From Lepidurus packardi (Eukaryota; Arthropoda; Branchiopoda; Notostraca; Triopsidae): a stretch of DNA of 64,000 nt. Positions 49,610 to 62,769 of the stretch are shown here, in pieces (positions within the stretch are counted from its first letter, which is position 1; each line of letters opens with the position of its first letter). Both the position numbers and the translations under genes were made by a program. Under the pieces are notes generated by a model. The model was given only the letters and a program-made list of their open reading frames with translations, ran no database searches and had not been told where the DNA came from. The stretch covers positions 3,456,375 through 3,520,374 of the forward strand of contig JAKZAN010000002.1 of NCBI GenBank assembly GCA_023053545.1, read 5' to 3'.

Positions 49610-52600
49610 TTATAAAACAAATTTCAGTACACGTTGACTCCATAATTGATCTACCCATTGAGCAGTCTCATTCATTAACTGATTCCAGAGAATCTCGAAG
49701 GTCTGTTCTTTCACTAGTTGTTCATCCAGTACAAAATCAGTCCATTCGCGTTCCTCTGCTTGCAATTCATGGACCAAAACTTCATCTACTCGATCCCTTT
49801 TCTTATGGCACCATTTCAAAGTCCTACTGGGTTTGCTATAACGCGGATTATAGTGCAATTCAAAGAGTAATTGCTGTTCTACAACTTTCCAAAGCTGCTC
49901 TTGACTGTTTAAAACCTCGCGCGTCCGCCACTTGGAACTATAGCCCGACAACGGCGGCAACCACGTTACCCTAGCGCCAATTTCGAGCAACAAGTGCTTA
50001 GTTAAATCGAACAAAAAGCGATAGTAGGATGCTATAAGAGCTACTTTCTCCTCATCCTTTTCTTCTTCTTTTGCTAGAATTTTAACTCGAAGTTCTTCAT
50101 CGAAATTCGCTGTCACAATTTTAGAATTCTTCCATTCGAAAATTAATTGCTCGAAACACTGAAAGCAAAAGTCTACGACTTTCGATTTCGATTGGAAAAT
50201 CCCAACTTTGGGACCGGACTTAGCTGAGGGAGGCGTGGTCCAGGTGCCGGGGGGCGTGTAAGGCGGTGGAGGCTTATTGGGGATTTCGCGGTAAAAGGGG
50301 GCGGAGGAAGGCGGCGAAACTTGGTTGACCAGTTTTTGAATTTCTTCTTCGATTCTTTGTTTCTCCATTTCGATCTTTTGGGCTTCTAAACGAGCTGCTT
50401 GACTCAAAGGGGGCGGCGTTGAGAAGCCCAAATCGTCGTCGAACCACTCTTGACTGGCGGGAGGGGAGCGAGGAGACCGAGGGGGTGGGGACCAATCTGG
50501 ACTGATGACGTCGTACGTCATTGTGTAGGGCGAAGCTTTGGATTTAGGACTGATTTGCTGATTCTCTTGCGATTGTTGAGCTTCTAGCAAGGCTGAGACG
50601 CGTTGCAAGACTTGGCGAGTCACGTCGGATGAGTATTTGTCACTTTGGCACTGACTTCGACGATTCTGAGTCCTGATGGCGAATATTGAGCTGACTGATT
50701 CTCGCAGTATGGTCTGCAGGAGCGACTCCGCGAAGGAATCTGCCCAAAGATTCCCAACCGTTGCGTCTAAGATTGCCTCTGAGACCGACTGAGTCAAAGT
50801 AGAAGATTCTACGTCTTCTCCGACTGAGGGCTGCACTTCTAGCGATTCCAAAACTTCTGATAGTGAATTTGATCCTTCCGAAGACAATTTTAGTACTTCT
50901 ATGGGTAACATACATTCCAGACCCAATGGAGTCTCTTCGGGAACCTTTGATTCTACAATCGAGATAGTTGATTCTAAGGGAACTTTGGATTCTATATGGG
51001 AGATAGGCGATTCCAAAGGAGAAACCTTCCATTCTATGTTGGAAATAGATGACTCCACGGCCGGAATCTTCGATTCTACGGGGGCAGAATTCGATTCCAA
51101 CGCAAAAATAGGGGATTCTTCGGTTACGGTCACCGATTCCGACAGATTTTCGCTCACAGAGGTGGCATTAGACACTTCTTCAACGATTTCGCTAATTTCC
51201 TTAGATTGCGAGCGAGTTTTTCCAGTGGGACGTTTGATTTGGGGCTTCATGGCCACGCCTATGACTTTATCCGCCGTTTCTCCTAAATCGTGCTTCACGT
51301 CATTAATGAGCTTGTCGTATGCTTCGATTTGCTTGAGCAAGGAAATTTCTTGAGCTTTCAACTGTTCACGTTTGGCTTTTTTCTGATCCTGTTTTAGTTT
51401 GTCCGCTTCTGCTTGACGTCGCTTCAATTCCTCGGCTAAAGCCAAAACTCTTCCTTCAACGTCACTCGCGTCCGATAAAGTTTCTATTAAAAAAACCGAA
51501 AGAGTTAGTTAGAAAAAAAACGAAACGAAATGGTGATATTTTTGTGTGCTTTTTTAAGTACCTGCTTGGGAAAACGTGACTGATTCATCTGATCCACTCG
51601 AATGGCGATTCCGCGAGCGTGTCTTGAACGCATGCGGAGGGGGCCGAGGCGATAATGGACTCTTTAGCTTTACTTGCAGCTTGGTTGAGCCCGAGATATT
51701 GACCGGACCAACGTGACTAGGAAGAGAATCGGAAAGTTTTCCTTCCGGAAGAGAAACGACAGAATTCGTGGGAGTCTCCTCGTTTACAGCTTCGATAATC
51801 GACTCGGAATTCTCGGAAATCCCTTCCGTGACCACTGCCTCCGATTTGACGGATTCCGCAGGTGAACAGGCTTTACCAACGACAAGGGGCGTCGCCACGC
51901 TCGCCACGCTGCTATCTGTTTCCCAAGACGAAGAAAAGGAATTTGATTCTTTCCAAAAACGAGATTTAGCGCCGTTAGAGCCTTGTTGGGCTTTCTGCAA
52001 ACGCCGGAGACGAAGTTCCATCTCCTTTTTATGTGTTTGTCGTAACCTAATTTCAATGAAAAGAGAAATCCAAATTAACTGACTCATTTCTATTATTCCA
52101 ATTCCAATCAAATTCTTCACAATATTTTGAAAAACAATAAAAGACTAGTTCATAGCGCTAAACTTGTCCAAAAGCATAATTTGCACATTAATACTGAATG
52201 CATACAATTCGCTCCATAAATACATTTAACATAAATTAGACCAGAACAAAGATCCCCGAACTATGTTTTAGAGGATTCCTAATTCAGAAGAATTGTACTG
52301 TTGTACTGTAACTAATTCTAATTGTACTGTAACTAACTAATGTAACGAATTGTACTGTAACTAATTAAATTTAAAGTCAATTTCTTACATTATTTAGGTA
52401 ACTTATTTCTTTTCTATTTAATTGAAATAATTCAAATTGCTCTTTACCAGAAATGGTAACCCGCAGCGTTAAATCTGATTATTACTAAAAATTAATTGTA
52501 TTTTATGTTTATTAAATTAAGTTTATTAAATTAATGCTAATACACTACTGTAGAACTAATAACTTCACTGCATACAATAAACACAATTTACATAATGGCC

Positions 52601-55600
52601 ACCCAACCCTCAAAAGAAAGTAATAGTAAGGATCTTTTGTTTACCAAGTTTGGAAATGAGGTGATCTGTAGCGTTATAAGTAATCTAATTTGCATAAAAA
52701 TGCAAAATAATTTGTTAAAATTCGATAAAATTAGACTCGATCAAATATTTCTCCATCTAGATTAAAATTTAACTAGTATTCCTTACATTAACGTAGTTCA
52801 TAATGTTAAGTTAATTTTGAAACCCATTATCTAAAAATTAATCTAAAAAAGTTCAAAATGAATATAGGTTGCTAATTTGTTAACTTGAGCATTAAATGTG
52901 CGGAACTATGCCAAAGGAATCAATGTTGTTGTAAAAGTTTCTGTCGGTTTCTGTTTTCGCTTTCACGTTTAAAAAGAAAAGGATATTCATTTAAAATAAT
53001 TAAGTAATTTGCGTAAATGTACAGATAAATTCCTACCGTTCAATCTCTACTCTTTCTTCATGGAGCTTCATGAGTAAGCCTCGCTGTCTCTTTTTGACAG
53101 AAACCGCCTTCTCTTTTTCCCCTTGGGCTCTCAAGATCCGCTTTTGGGTTTGCAAGAGCTCCAACTCATCCAATGTTCGTTCCACACGCGATTTCTCCCT
53201 CAGTTTGAGCAAAAGCCGCTGCTGTCTCGCTTCTTCAGCCAAAAGGATTTCCTACAACTGCATCCATCAATTTCTTCTGCTCCTCTTAATGTTTTTGTAG
53301 TATTTCATTTTGATAAAAATACGAACACGTTACCACTGCTTGGGGTAATTGGCTCAAGTCCGATGAGTCAGCACCCATTCCGGTTCCCACACTCGATCCT
53401 GGTGTGTCTGTTTGACGAGTGCGTCTCCGCCTTTTCCTGGTCCAAGATTCACCATCGCTCAATGCTTCTCCACTATCACTTACAGGCGGCAAACTCTCGC
53501 TAATGGATTCTTTTTCCGTCAGAGTCTGCAGTTCCTGGATGGATTGCTGCGCAGCCGCAGCAGCCTCCATACCCTTGGAAGTGCCATTTTCCTACGAAAC
53601 GATTCAGTATAGAGTTCGTATTAACTTAAACAAAACAGAACTTTCTTTGAAGTTTTCCTAATTGAAAGGGTTTTCATATTACCGAAGGTTGGGAGAGTAA
53701 ACCTTGCTTAAAATTCTCCAACTTCAGTTCCAATGTTTGCTGCATGGTTTCCATTTTCTGCTCCAATTGATACAGTGCTCTTCCATTTTCACGATCCTTG
53801 GGTGGATCGTTAGGTTTTTTGACGGTTTCCCCTGACGGGAAAGCGCTTTGTAAGCGTTCGAGCTCTGTTAAGCCTTTGAGGACATTATCCAAACCTTCCC
53901 CTCGATTTAATTCCGCTTTCAAACGCATAAATAAACTCGTCGGCGCCAACTTGAGGAACAAAACACCAACAAGAAGGAGATAAGACAACAACGTTCCTTG
54001 AATAATGATAGCAAGACATCAGGAACAAGAAAAACAAAACAAAGCCCATTCATAACTTTCTATTTCAAACGTCAATGCTAATGACTAGCAACATTCATTG
54101 TTGCTCATGTTCCCGGTTGTTTATATATACTACTTCAGTTCCCCATGAAACAAAACAAAACAACAGAGATGGCGCTAGTTTGGCCAAGATTCATGTTTCG
54201 CGCGCATACAGGCAAACATTTCCGCGCATAAATTGAGCGAAATTTATATATATATTAAAATTCCTGCCTGAAATTTCTTTAAAAGAAATCTAAGAAGGCG
54301 AAAGCCATCGATCTAAGACCTACACGAATCATTTAGAGGTATAATATACACATCCACAGGGTTCAGACAACATCATTACTGTCACGAAAATTTGTAGAAA
54401 AAAAGTGATTTTTTTCCCAAATGCTATAAAATTAATTGCCTATTTGGCAAACTACTAGCCAATCTTTAAGTCTGAATACGCGTACAATAAGAACTTAAAA
54501 AAGTTATTTAGACATCTACGTCCGCTATGTTACTGTCACGAAGTCGCCTGGAAGAAAAGTTGCATTGCTCTAGAATGATTGAAAGCGTTCCGAAGCACTA
54601 CCTCGTCCTCAAAAAATTCTACTGAGCGAAGTAATACCAAGCCGAAGTAATGCTAGGAGTTCCTTGTCGAAAAATTGCTACAATTTACCAATTAACTAAA
54701 CAATAATCTATATTTCATATTTCATGAGAAGGCTAAGAGTAGATCTTGTACCTGGAAGGGGCGAGGGGGCGGGGGTTCTACGGAAGGCTTGGACTGCTCA
54801 GTCACGACCGGTACGGCTTCCCACGATCTGGATTTGCCCAGCGAAGGAACTTGGATGCTCACTGACTCCATATGGGACGATGGCGTCGATTGCTCTCGCT
54901 CCTGCGTCAAGTCTTGCTGATTTTCCGCTTCAGATATCTTGGATATTGCTTCTGATACATTTACCGATGACGTCAGAATATCTTCCTCCACGGACGCGAT
55001 TTGTTCCAGCGTGGATTCTGATACATTCTGCTCCTGAAATTCCACCAGGATTGGAATTTCCACCGGAATTATCTTTTGAGGTGACTGGGGGGAGTTAGGG
55101 GCATGGCTACGGGATCCAAACGACACTGGCAAGTGACAACTCGTCACAATCGTATCTACTGACGATTCCCCAGGCGATCCAGAGCTCCTCAAGGTATCGA
55201 ACGACGTATAATCTGCTTCTAAATCCAGAAACTCTTCTCTGGCATCGTCATTAACACTCTGCTCGGAATTAGCCAATGAGAGAGGCCCCTGCGAAACCGA
55301 CGTATCGACATTGTCGTTCTTCTCAAAGGGCAGTAATTTGTTCCGCAACGCAGTCATAATGTTATAAGGCGACTTGTGTAGAATCGGAGAGCGAAACGAC
55401 GAAACAGGGGGCGTGGCCAGTGATGAAACTTCACTTAAAGACGGCCTATTCTCGACTTCTTCACGGAAAAATTGAAACTGAGCCTTTTGTGGCGTGGACG
55501 ATTCAATCCGGGCCTTAAAACTCCCTTTGGAGCTACCTCTGACGTCATTCTGACTGTTAAGGCCATTACTGTGCTGCGAAGTTTGCGTTTGTTCATCCCT

Positions 55601-58600
55601 CTGTGGAACTTCCTTCATTTTCCTGCTCTGTGATCCTTGGGAACCTTCTTTTGTCCCAACAGACGGGTTTTTGATCAAGCCGAACAGATTTGAAGGCATT
55701 TCTTTGTATTTGGTGGACGCAGTCATATCCAGCAGCAATCTCTGCGCATCTACGTGGTCGGTTGGCATGGTAAATGGATTTTGAACATTCGCTTGAGGAG
55801 TTGGGGATGGATTAGATGGATTTTCGAGTACTGAACTAATCAAACGGTCTAAATCTTGTATTTGCTGCATGAGTGAGCCCAAATCTTCGTTCTGGGCGCC
55901 AGAACTGGTTTGGGACGCCGGTGCAGTCGTAGAAACGGGTGAAGAAGCTGCGGAATGCCTTGGGAACGGTGTTTGGGTCTCTCTGGAGCTTCGAATGATG
56001 GGAATGTGACTACATTCTAGCGTTTGGACGGCGTGATCAACTTTCCTGACAGGAATGTGTCGGAGCCAAGTCGTTTCCAAAGGTCCGTTAGTTCCTTTGG
56101 CTTCTGAATCCGAAATATGGGGTCGCGGGCCCCAGTCCAAGCTCGATGGGGTCTTTTGCTTAGGAAAAGATCGATAGTTTTTGGGTTTTTTCGGTTTTTC
56201 TGGCTCGTGGAGTAAAACTTTTGCGTTGGTTTCCAACTCTTTCAAACGAGCCTGTTTTCGAAGAAGAGCATCTTGTTGGGCGGTTTTGAACTCTTGCTGT
56301 TTCAAACGTTGCTCAATTTGGCGGCTGCGCATAAATTCCCGCACTTGTTGCACGTCATAGTGACGCTTCTTCTCTTGCCAAACTTTCTTCTTGTTTTGCT
56401 GCTCATGTTGCAATGGGACTAGCAGCTCCTGCTCCGGAGTCTTGCTCTCACCATTATCTAGCCATCGTAAAAAGGAAAGGCAAAAATAATTAGCCAGGCT
56501 CATCTTCTTTCTTCTTCTTCTTACTCCCAGACGTAAAAAAGAAAGAAAGCAAGCAAGTAAAAAACAAAACAAGTTAAGTTCCCATAAATTTCGCAGATGG
56601 TTTCTACCGTAATATATACTGGATCTTGATTACGTTTTTTCATCTCTCCGCTTTCGCTTTCGAAACAATTACGCTACAACTGGTTGATTAAATGTTCTTT
56701 ACCTTAAATATAAAAACACTGAGGTACTGATGCACTGATTTTTAAAATACATGCAAGTTACAATAATCGAATTAATTTTCTTAATTTAAATTGCAACTAA
56801 TTGCAAACTAAAAGATTTCATAAAAACACGTTCAGTAAAATTTAAATTTAACGATCAAGTAAAATTAAGAAACAATTAAGTAGATCAGATGTGAACACCA
56901 AGATTTTTAAAAATCCTTTATGTTCAATTGAATTCAGGCTCCTGTTCATTTTTAACAGTACGCAAGCATGTTTTTCTTGATCCAGATACAAGTTACTTGC
57001 AATATTATAGTCTCTACAATGCCCAATAAATTTTCGAATTTTACACTAATTGATCGGAACTTCGAAAATTTCCTAACTACAGCATCGCCTAAGTGTGTTA
57101 CTTATAACGTTACAAATTTCGAGATAATTACTTACAGTTATAGTTCATTTAGGTTTTAAAATAAAATTACAACGAGATTTAGTAACAACTTTTGCATCCT
57201 ATAATAATCTAAAACTTTTTTCGTGTTCAATGAGAAACCGCAATACTTATTGAGCAGATTGTGTAAGAAAACGAATAAACTTGAAAAAAAAACTGACAAA
57301 ATTTTGCCTAAAAAATGAAAGACAAAGTGATCGAAAGATGTCAACAAAATTCTCAAACACATTGAAGTTCCCCTCAGAAATCTCCCTGAATAAAGAAAAG
57401 ATACTGATAAATTCACAGTAAAAAAACATAGGTCCTTCAAAGAAAACTCGTTCGTATCTATCAATAAATTTTGTCGAAACATAATGTTCAGAAAACATAC
57501 CCATCTTATGTTCCAGCCCACTGGACATTAAACCTTGCACGACCGATTAATCATGCATCCCTCCAAGAACCCCTTCGTTAATAACATTCATACTCATTTT
57601 TATTATTAGCTTTGTTTTCCCCAAGAATATATTATAATAAGTAGACGTACCTTTCACTATCGGCTGTACCGAGAATTCGGGTTCAGTGGGTACATCGTGC
57701 TGCGTGGTTTTCGCATTTTCACCTTCACATACATAGCTTAGTGTAGGCGTGGCTTGGAATGTAGCATCTTTCGGAGCTGAGGCTTTTTCCAAACCATCTT
57801 TGGCTAGGGGTTCAACCGGTTGAACCTTGTGGGGAACGGGTATTAACAGACTTGACCTCGACGACGAATTTCGCTCGTTGGTTGCTATTTCCAACCTTCC
57901 GACCTCCTCTGCGCCGTCATCATGTTCGTGAATCAGTTCTGGTGGTGCCTGCGAATCAGAACCGCCCATCACCATCTCCACTTTCCCTTTCGAGATGGAT
58001 CCTGGTTCAAGCTCAGTCGATTCTGGCTCGTTAAGCAGTTGCCCTTGCGACTCCGCCTCGGTGCGTGCTCTCGCTTCGGCAGCTCCTGTGCTACTGGATG
58101 TACTGCTCCGCCGCCGTGTCCCCGTGACTGTCTCTTGCGTCAACGTCAACCGAGGATCGTTCGCGGGTGGTCCTGGTTGTGCGTCACCCGCAGCGAACTT
58201 GGTCGTATTGCTTTGCGTTCGGATTTCCCTTTCGTTACCTTGCGTAATTTGCGCAATTTGCGGTGTCTTCGAGGGATGTGCTGTATGCCTTAATGGAGCA
58301 GCTTGAGAAAGCGTCTGTTCCATGCCTCCTTCTTTTCGATAATAAAAACAAAATAAAAATAACATAATTATTAACCGTTTCTTCGAAAATCGATGATAAA
58401 CTAACGACGGGGCTTTTTGACCATGACATGACTTCAACCACATCATCAACTATATAATATACCCTAACTCCCCAAGGATTATGCGGCTTTGGCCTACTTT
58501 TTCGAGTATGCTTCTTTCCTAAACATCTTAGAGAACGCTTCAGATCTTCTTGACAGTTAACAAAGAATTATAATTCGCAACTTCGGAAAACCTCTCTTTT

Positions 58601-61600
58601 TACAATCAAGATTAATTTATAATCAACACATGTCTTCAGAGCGAGACTTCAAATGAGGTCAAATCAAAGTATGAGATTATTAGCACGGCATTTTTTCTTT
58701 CTTGGACTTTTTTTAAAAGTAGAAGCCACGACCCCGTCGAGGCTACGGAGTGCAATAAGCCGAGCTCAAGTTTTTGTGCTAAAGAGAGCCAATATCTGGC
58801 CTTCTGCTTTGAGGCTCGTAAAACCCCTCCCCGTATTGTTTTTTATTCCGATTTGCGATGACCGTTAACGATAACGAACCTTGGGACGTTATGCGGTCAG
58901 CGTGGGAAAGCGAATCTTTCTGGCATGAACTTCGTTTAAAGAATGAAAAACAAAAAATACTCATACGCTCCATCTTCTACACTACACACTATCCATATCT
59001 CATGACGTTAAGAAACCGTAGCCAATGGAACAGAATAGGGGAACCTTATGCCATTGTTTGCCTCAAGCCATTACTATGATGCATATGTAGATCCCATCGA
59101 AGACAACTTTCGTTTTCTAAAAACCTAAAACCCCAGAAACCTAGTTTCCCGCCAATGAAAATATTTCGGCTTAAAAAGATACGGTAATTATGGTCACTTG
59201 GAAAACCCTTTTGCCTGGGGCTGAAGTGAGCTCAGTGGATTTTATACTCTTATGCCCTAAATAATCATAATAATAGCAATAAAAAAGAAACGGCAGAAAT
59301 ATACCATTCGCCATTAGGGATAATAAATAAAGCGCATAGCGTTGGCGGACAAGCTAAGTAGTTTGGGAACTATAACTAGGACTTCTTTTAGAGGGGTGTG
59401 GGGGAGTTCAGAGGGTTTATCTTGTCAAATAGAAATGACCTACTTCTTATAATGTAATATGTTTGTCCTTAAACTACGATGTCACGTGCTGGAAGGCATT
59501 TATAGAAATTAACGTGTCTTTTTAAGAAAAATTTTTGGCCTTCATGTCGGCTAACTTACGCGACACGGAAAACTTATAAAATTTAAAGTAGGTCGAAAGA
59601 CAAAATCTTTGGGTCTTGATCTATCCAAGGCTTTTATCTTTCTACCATTTTATTTCCCCTTGTTTGAGTAGGCCGGAATCCCCGCCAGCGTCGGTCCCTT
59701 CTCTGGATTCCCTTTTCTCCACGGTTGAGTGCTCGAATTTCAAGAAGCCCAAGTAGCGCTACAGATACCGGGCTAGGAGTCCTGGAAACACTCGGTAACT
59801 TTCTAAAGGGGGAATGCTACAAACAGAATTCGAAGTGGTTCTACAACTTAAGCGAGCGCTCACTGAGCATTCTGACAAGCCGGAATAGCGCCACGAGTAC
59901 TGGGATGCGGTCGGAGTCGACTCCGTTTTTGTTCGATTCCCCTTTTCCCCACGGTTGACGGGTCGTGATTTGACAAGCCGGGCTAGCGCTATGAGTCGCG
60001 GGCATAACTCCCAGAGAACAGTCGGTTAACTTCCCAAGCACAATGCACAGTCAAAGCTGGAGTAGCGTCACGATTCCGGCGTAGTTGCATTCTCTCTTAA
60101 TCGGTGATATCGATATTCATCCGCACACGTCTCAAAGCACATCAACCCGGACCTACGCTATGATTTGCGGCCTGAGGTTTTAGCCTATAGCTCAGTAACT
60201 CTAATTTCGGTTTAATAAACGTAGAACGAAAACAACACAATAAAAAAAATCGAACGGAACGGAAAAAGATAAATTAAAAAATAAAATGTAAGCATTTAAG
60301 CGACTCAATCCTTGTTCAATTTTGACCAACTCATGTTACATTAACTAAATCTAATCAAGCTTGTTTCCAACAGGATACTTCTCATAAAATCTGACATCTC
60401 GTTAAATTTGTTACTTGCTAACCCACTTCGACAGGTGTTGAACAAATGAAAAGAAAAGGAAACCATTTTCCCTCCCACTCGTGTGTCAGTGGTTTTTCGC
60501 TATTAATTAAAATTCGAAAACGTCCCTCAAAGGTAAAATCAATAGAAAACGCGGTATTTCCAGGAAAAAAACCGCAAACATTCTAAATTCGATATTTCGG
60601 TAGAACTGAGTGGACGAGTACCCAATTAAACTGTTACGGTCGATATCCCCAATACACACCACAGCCCCCCCCCCCCCCCAAAAAAAAAAAACCCTCTCAA
60701 CTAATTCCTTTTTTCTTTTCGTTCGCAATCTGTTGCGACTATAATGAATCTGGAGTGGAATTTTCCCTTTCGCTCTATCATTTCCCTTTCACGTTAGCTC
60801 TCTCTCCCTTTTCTTATTTCCCATTGTCAATCGTTTTTCTTATAAGGACTCAGTTGGGCTAGGAACTTGGGAAAAATAAGGTAAAAGAAAATGAGAGCAA
60901 AAACCCTAATTTTCTTCTGTCGGTACACTCAACTTTGATATGTGGGCTACTTTTCACAAAAAATACGTAAAAATTAGCAAATAATAGAAAAGGAACTCAT
61001 TATGTTCCGTCTTTCTGCTTGACATGACATTCTCACTCTCCCTTTTCACACAGGTGGAACATGTTTGCTAGTTTAAAAGCTTGCACAAGTGAACACTGCA
61101 AGAAAGTCACAATCCATACATATTCTATTTTCAGTTTTATTTTGTTTTCTTATTCTGTTACCTAATTTGTCCAGCGAATGACTCCGCGACGTACCCACGC
61201 CCCTTGGGGATTTCAAATGCAGTCCGTAGATGTGCTGGTACAAGAATTGCTTCTCATGGTCGTAATCCAAGCGATTTAACAACCGTTTCACGTTAGTTCG
61301 CCAATGTTCTTCCTGATTTTCTTCTTTCTGATGTTTTTTCTGCTTACTCGTAGCTTGTGGGCGTTCCAGTATCTCCTTATGGCTGGATTTCTTCTCCGGA
61401 GACCGTCTAGTCACTTCTATGGAGACAAACACAAAATATTTAGGAATTTTCAAGTTTAAAGCGCGGAAATTAAGGTTTATGAAGAGGTCGTGAGAAGGTC
61501 CTAACCTTTAATAACGACTTTTAAAACTAATGTTCGGATACAAATTGTTCACATAGGCTGCACAACGAGCCCTTGACGTGATTTTCCCAGCCTTGAGCTG

Positions 61601-62769
61601 AAGATGATATTTATTTTTAAAGTTTTATTTGTCGACAAAAGCTTATAAAGCACTTGAAGGGTTAATGGCAGGCATACGCCTTTTCAAACCCTTTCCATAT
61701 ACACTAAACGACTCCCCTATCGTACGGTTCAAGGTGTAGTACACAGCGGTATAATATATATCCGCATCCGGGGTCACTAAACGTTAAGAAGTTTCATACC
61801 AAACATCAAAGGACAGATTGTCTCTTTGTTGAACCAGTCTGTTCTCTCCTCGTCAAAATACTACGCGGAAGAACCTTACAGGAATCCTGTTGAAGACAAT
61901 TTGAGGGACGCAATGATTTCGACGTTTGAATCATTTCCATGATTGAGTCTTTCAAAAAAGTTAGGGCAAATGCACAGCTGCTTGCACTCCATAAATGTAC
62001 GTAGTCCTTCTTTGTGAAGAATATAATCAAGGTCTCGTCTTAGCTTTACTAGACACATTAATATGTCAAAAAGGGTTCATTGGGTCCGACAAGCGCACGT
62101 TTCATCCTTTACTCCACCTTGCATTAGCCAGTTTTTTTTTTTGCTAGACAAAAAATAAATCTTGAAAAGAAGATAAATGGCACCAGAATTACACAAAACT
62201 CCAATCTGTCTAACTATGGAACGAATCCCATGTTTGAAACCTTAATGATTCCCATATACACCTATGTTAAGTTTACGGGTATAACTTTGTCCTGTATTAC
62301 CTGGCAGGACACTGCACAGAATTGCTGTCAATACAGTAATTGCAGTATTACGATTGAATTGTAACATTATATATTGCAAAAAATCATATTTGAAGGTTAT
62401 GAATTGCAATTAAGTTTCTTGTGTTACAATTAAGACATTGTAAACAACCGTTACAATCAGAAAATCGTGTAGTTGTAATTATTGCTACAAAATCATTTTT
62501 CGAACTCCGTAACTAATTTCAACGAACTACTTGAAACTTCATTTTAGAAACGGCTGACTTGGTTTTAGCTTAATGTCCAACTTCCACATACACTTCTTCT
62601 CTATTTTACTTTTTCTCTTCAGGCTCGAACTTTAAGACAAAGACTCTAAGACTTTAAGACTTAAACTTCCTTTTTCAAATTCCAAACTTATTCAGGTTGA
62701 CTTACAAGCATTACCTGCTAATTTTTTCACAACTTTCAAGATTTTTCCTCTTTGTTCTAAAGCTTGCAT
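49610..62769 (-). CDS. CEP350-like centrosomal/centriolar scaffold protein
   Basis: CEP350 anchors microtubules at the centrosome and stabilises centrioles. Nine exons in order: 62715-62769, 61162-61416, 57651-58331, 54752-56457, 53683-53949, 53334-53591, 53037-53251, 51562-52046 and 49610-51483. The total of 5796 nt gives 1931 aa with all phases closing. Conserved blocks: KKRHYDVQQVREFMRSRQIE (about residue 350), LAPTSLFMRLKAEL, EILLAEEARQQRLLLKLREK with KKRQRGLLMKLHEER (about 1075-1146), the coiled coil ELKRRQAEADKLKQDQKKAK, and the C-terminal KKRDRVDEVLVHELQAEE as in vertebrate CEP350. It is shorter than human CEP350 (about 3100 aa), and no CAP-Gly domain is visible. Most of the rest is Ser/Pro-rich and disordered. 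The first exon (MQALEQRGKILKVVKKLA) is supported by phase only; reading past the donor at 54751 would instead end the protein after nine codons. Confidence 0.85.
50925..51120 (-). repeat. Coding repeat (ESxIS / ESKVP) in the CEP350-like gene
   Basis: The last exon encodes about six short repeats of the type ESxISxIESKVP (for example VESSISNIEWKVSPLESPIS and HIESKVPLESTISIVESKVP) with a period of about 9-11 residues, in the disordered region before the C-terminal block. Confidence 0.7.
52047..53036 (-). other. Intron of the CEP350-like gene with a TTGTACTGTAACTAA repeat
   Basis: This 990-bp AT-rich intron holds three exact copies of TTGTACTGTAACTAA at 52301-52315, 52322-52336 and 52350-52364, with a partial copy at 52293. 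Nothing else was recognised. Confidence 0.8.
59705..60077. repeat. Degenerate interspersed repeat cluster in an intron
   Basis: A 24-bp motif close to AAGCCGGxxTAGCGCyAyGAGT occurs four times, at 59745, 59877, 59975 and 60054. Around it a longer unit with CCCTTTTCYCCACGGTTGA recurs at 59709 and 59939. A perfect 14-bp palindrome, CGGAGTCGACTCCG, lies at 59912-59925. The local composition is more GC-rich than the flanks. Confidence 0.8.
60665..60691 (+). repeat. C15-A12 homopolymer tract
   Basis: Fifteen C are followed by twelve A; read on the minus strand this is T12-G15, the same layout as the T10-G23 tract at 32821. Confidence 0.9.
61417..62714 (-). other. Intron 1 of the CEP350-like gene
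   Basis: A 1.3 kb intron between the short proposed first exon and the next. No other feature was recognised. Confidence 0.45.

Larger units (their letters stand above)
58332..61161 (-). other. Long intron 2 of the CEP350-like gene
   Basis: A 2.8 kb intron with degenerate repeats at 59.7-60.1 kb and a homopolymer tract at 60.67 kb (both listed). No nested gene was supported; the 74-codon frame at 58858-59079 shows no recognisable feature. Confidence 0.5.
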
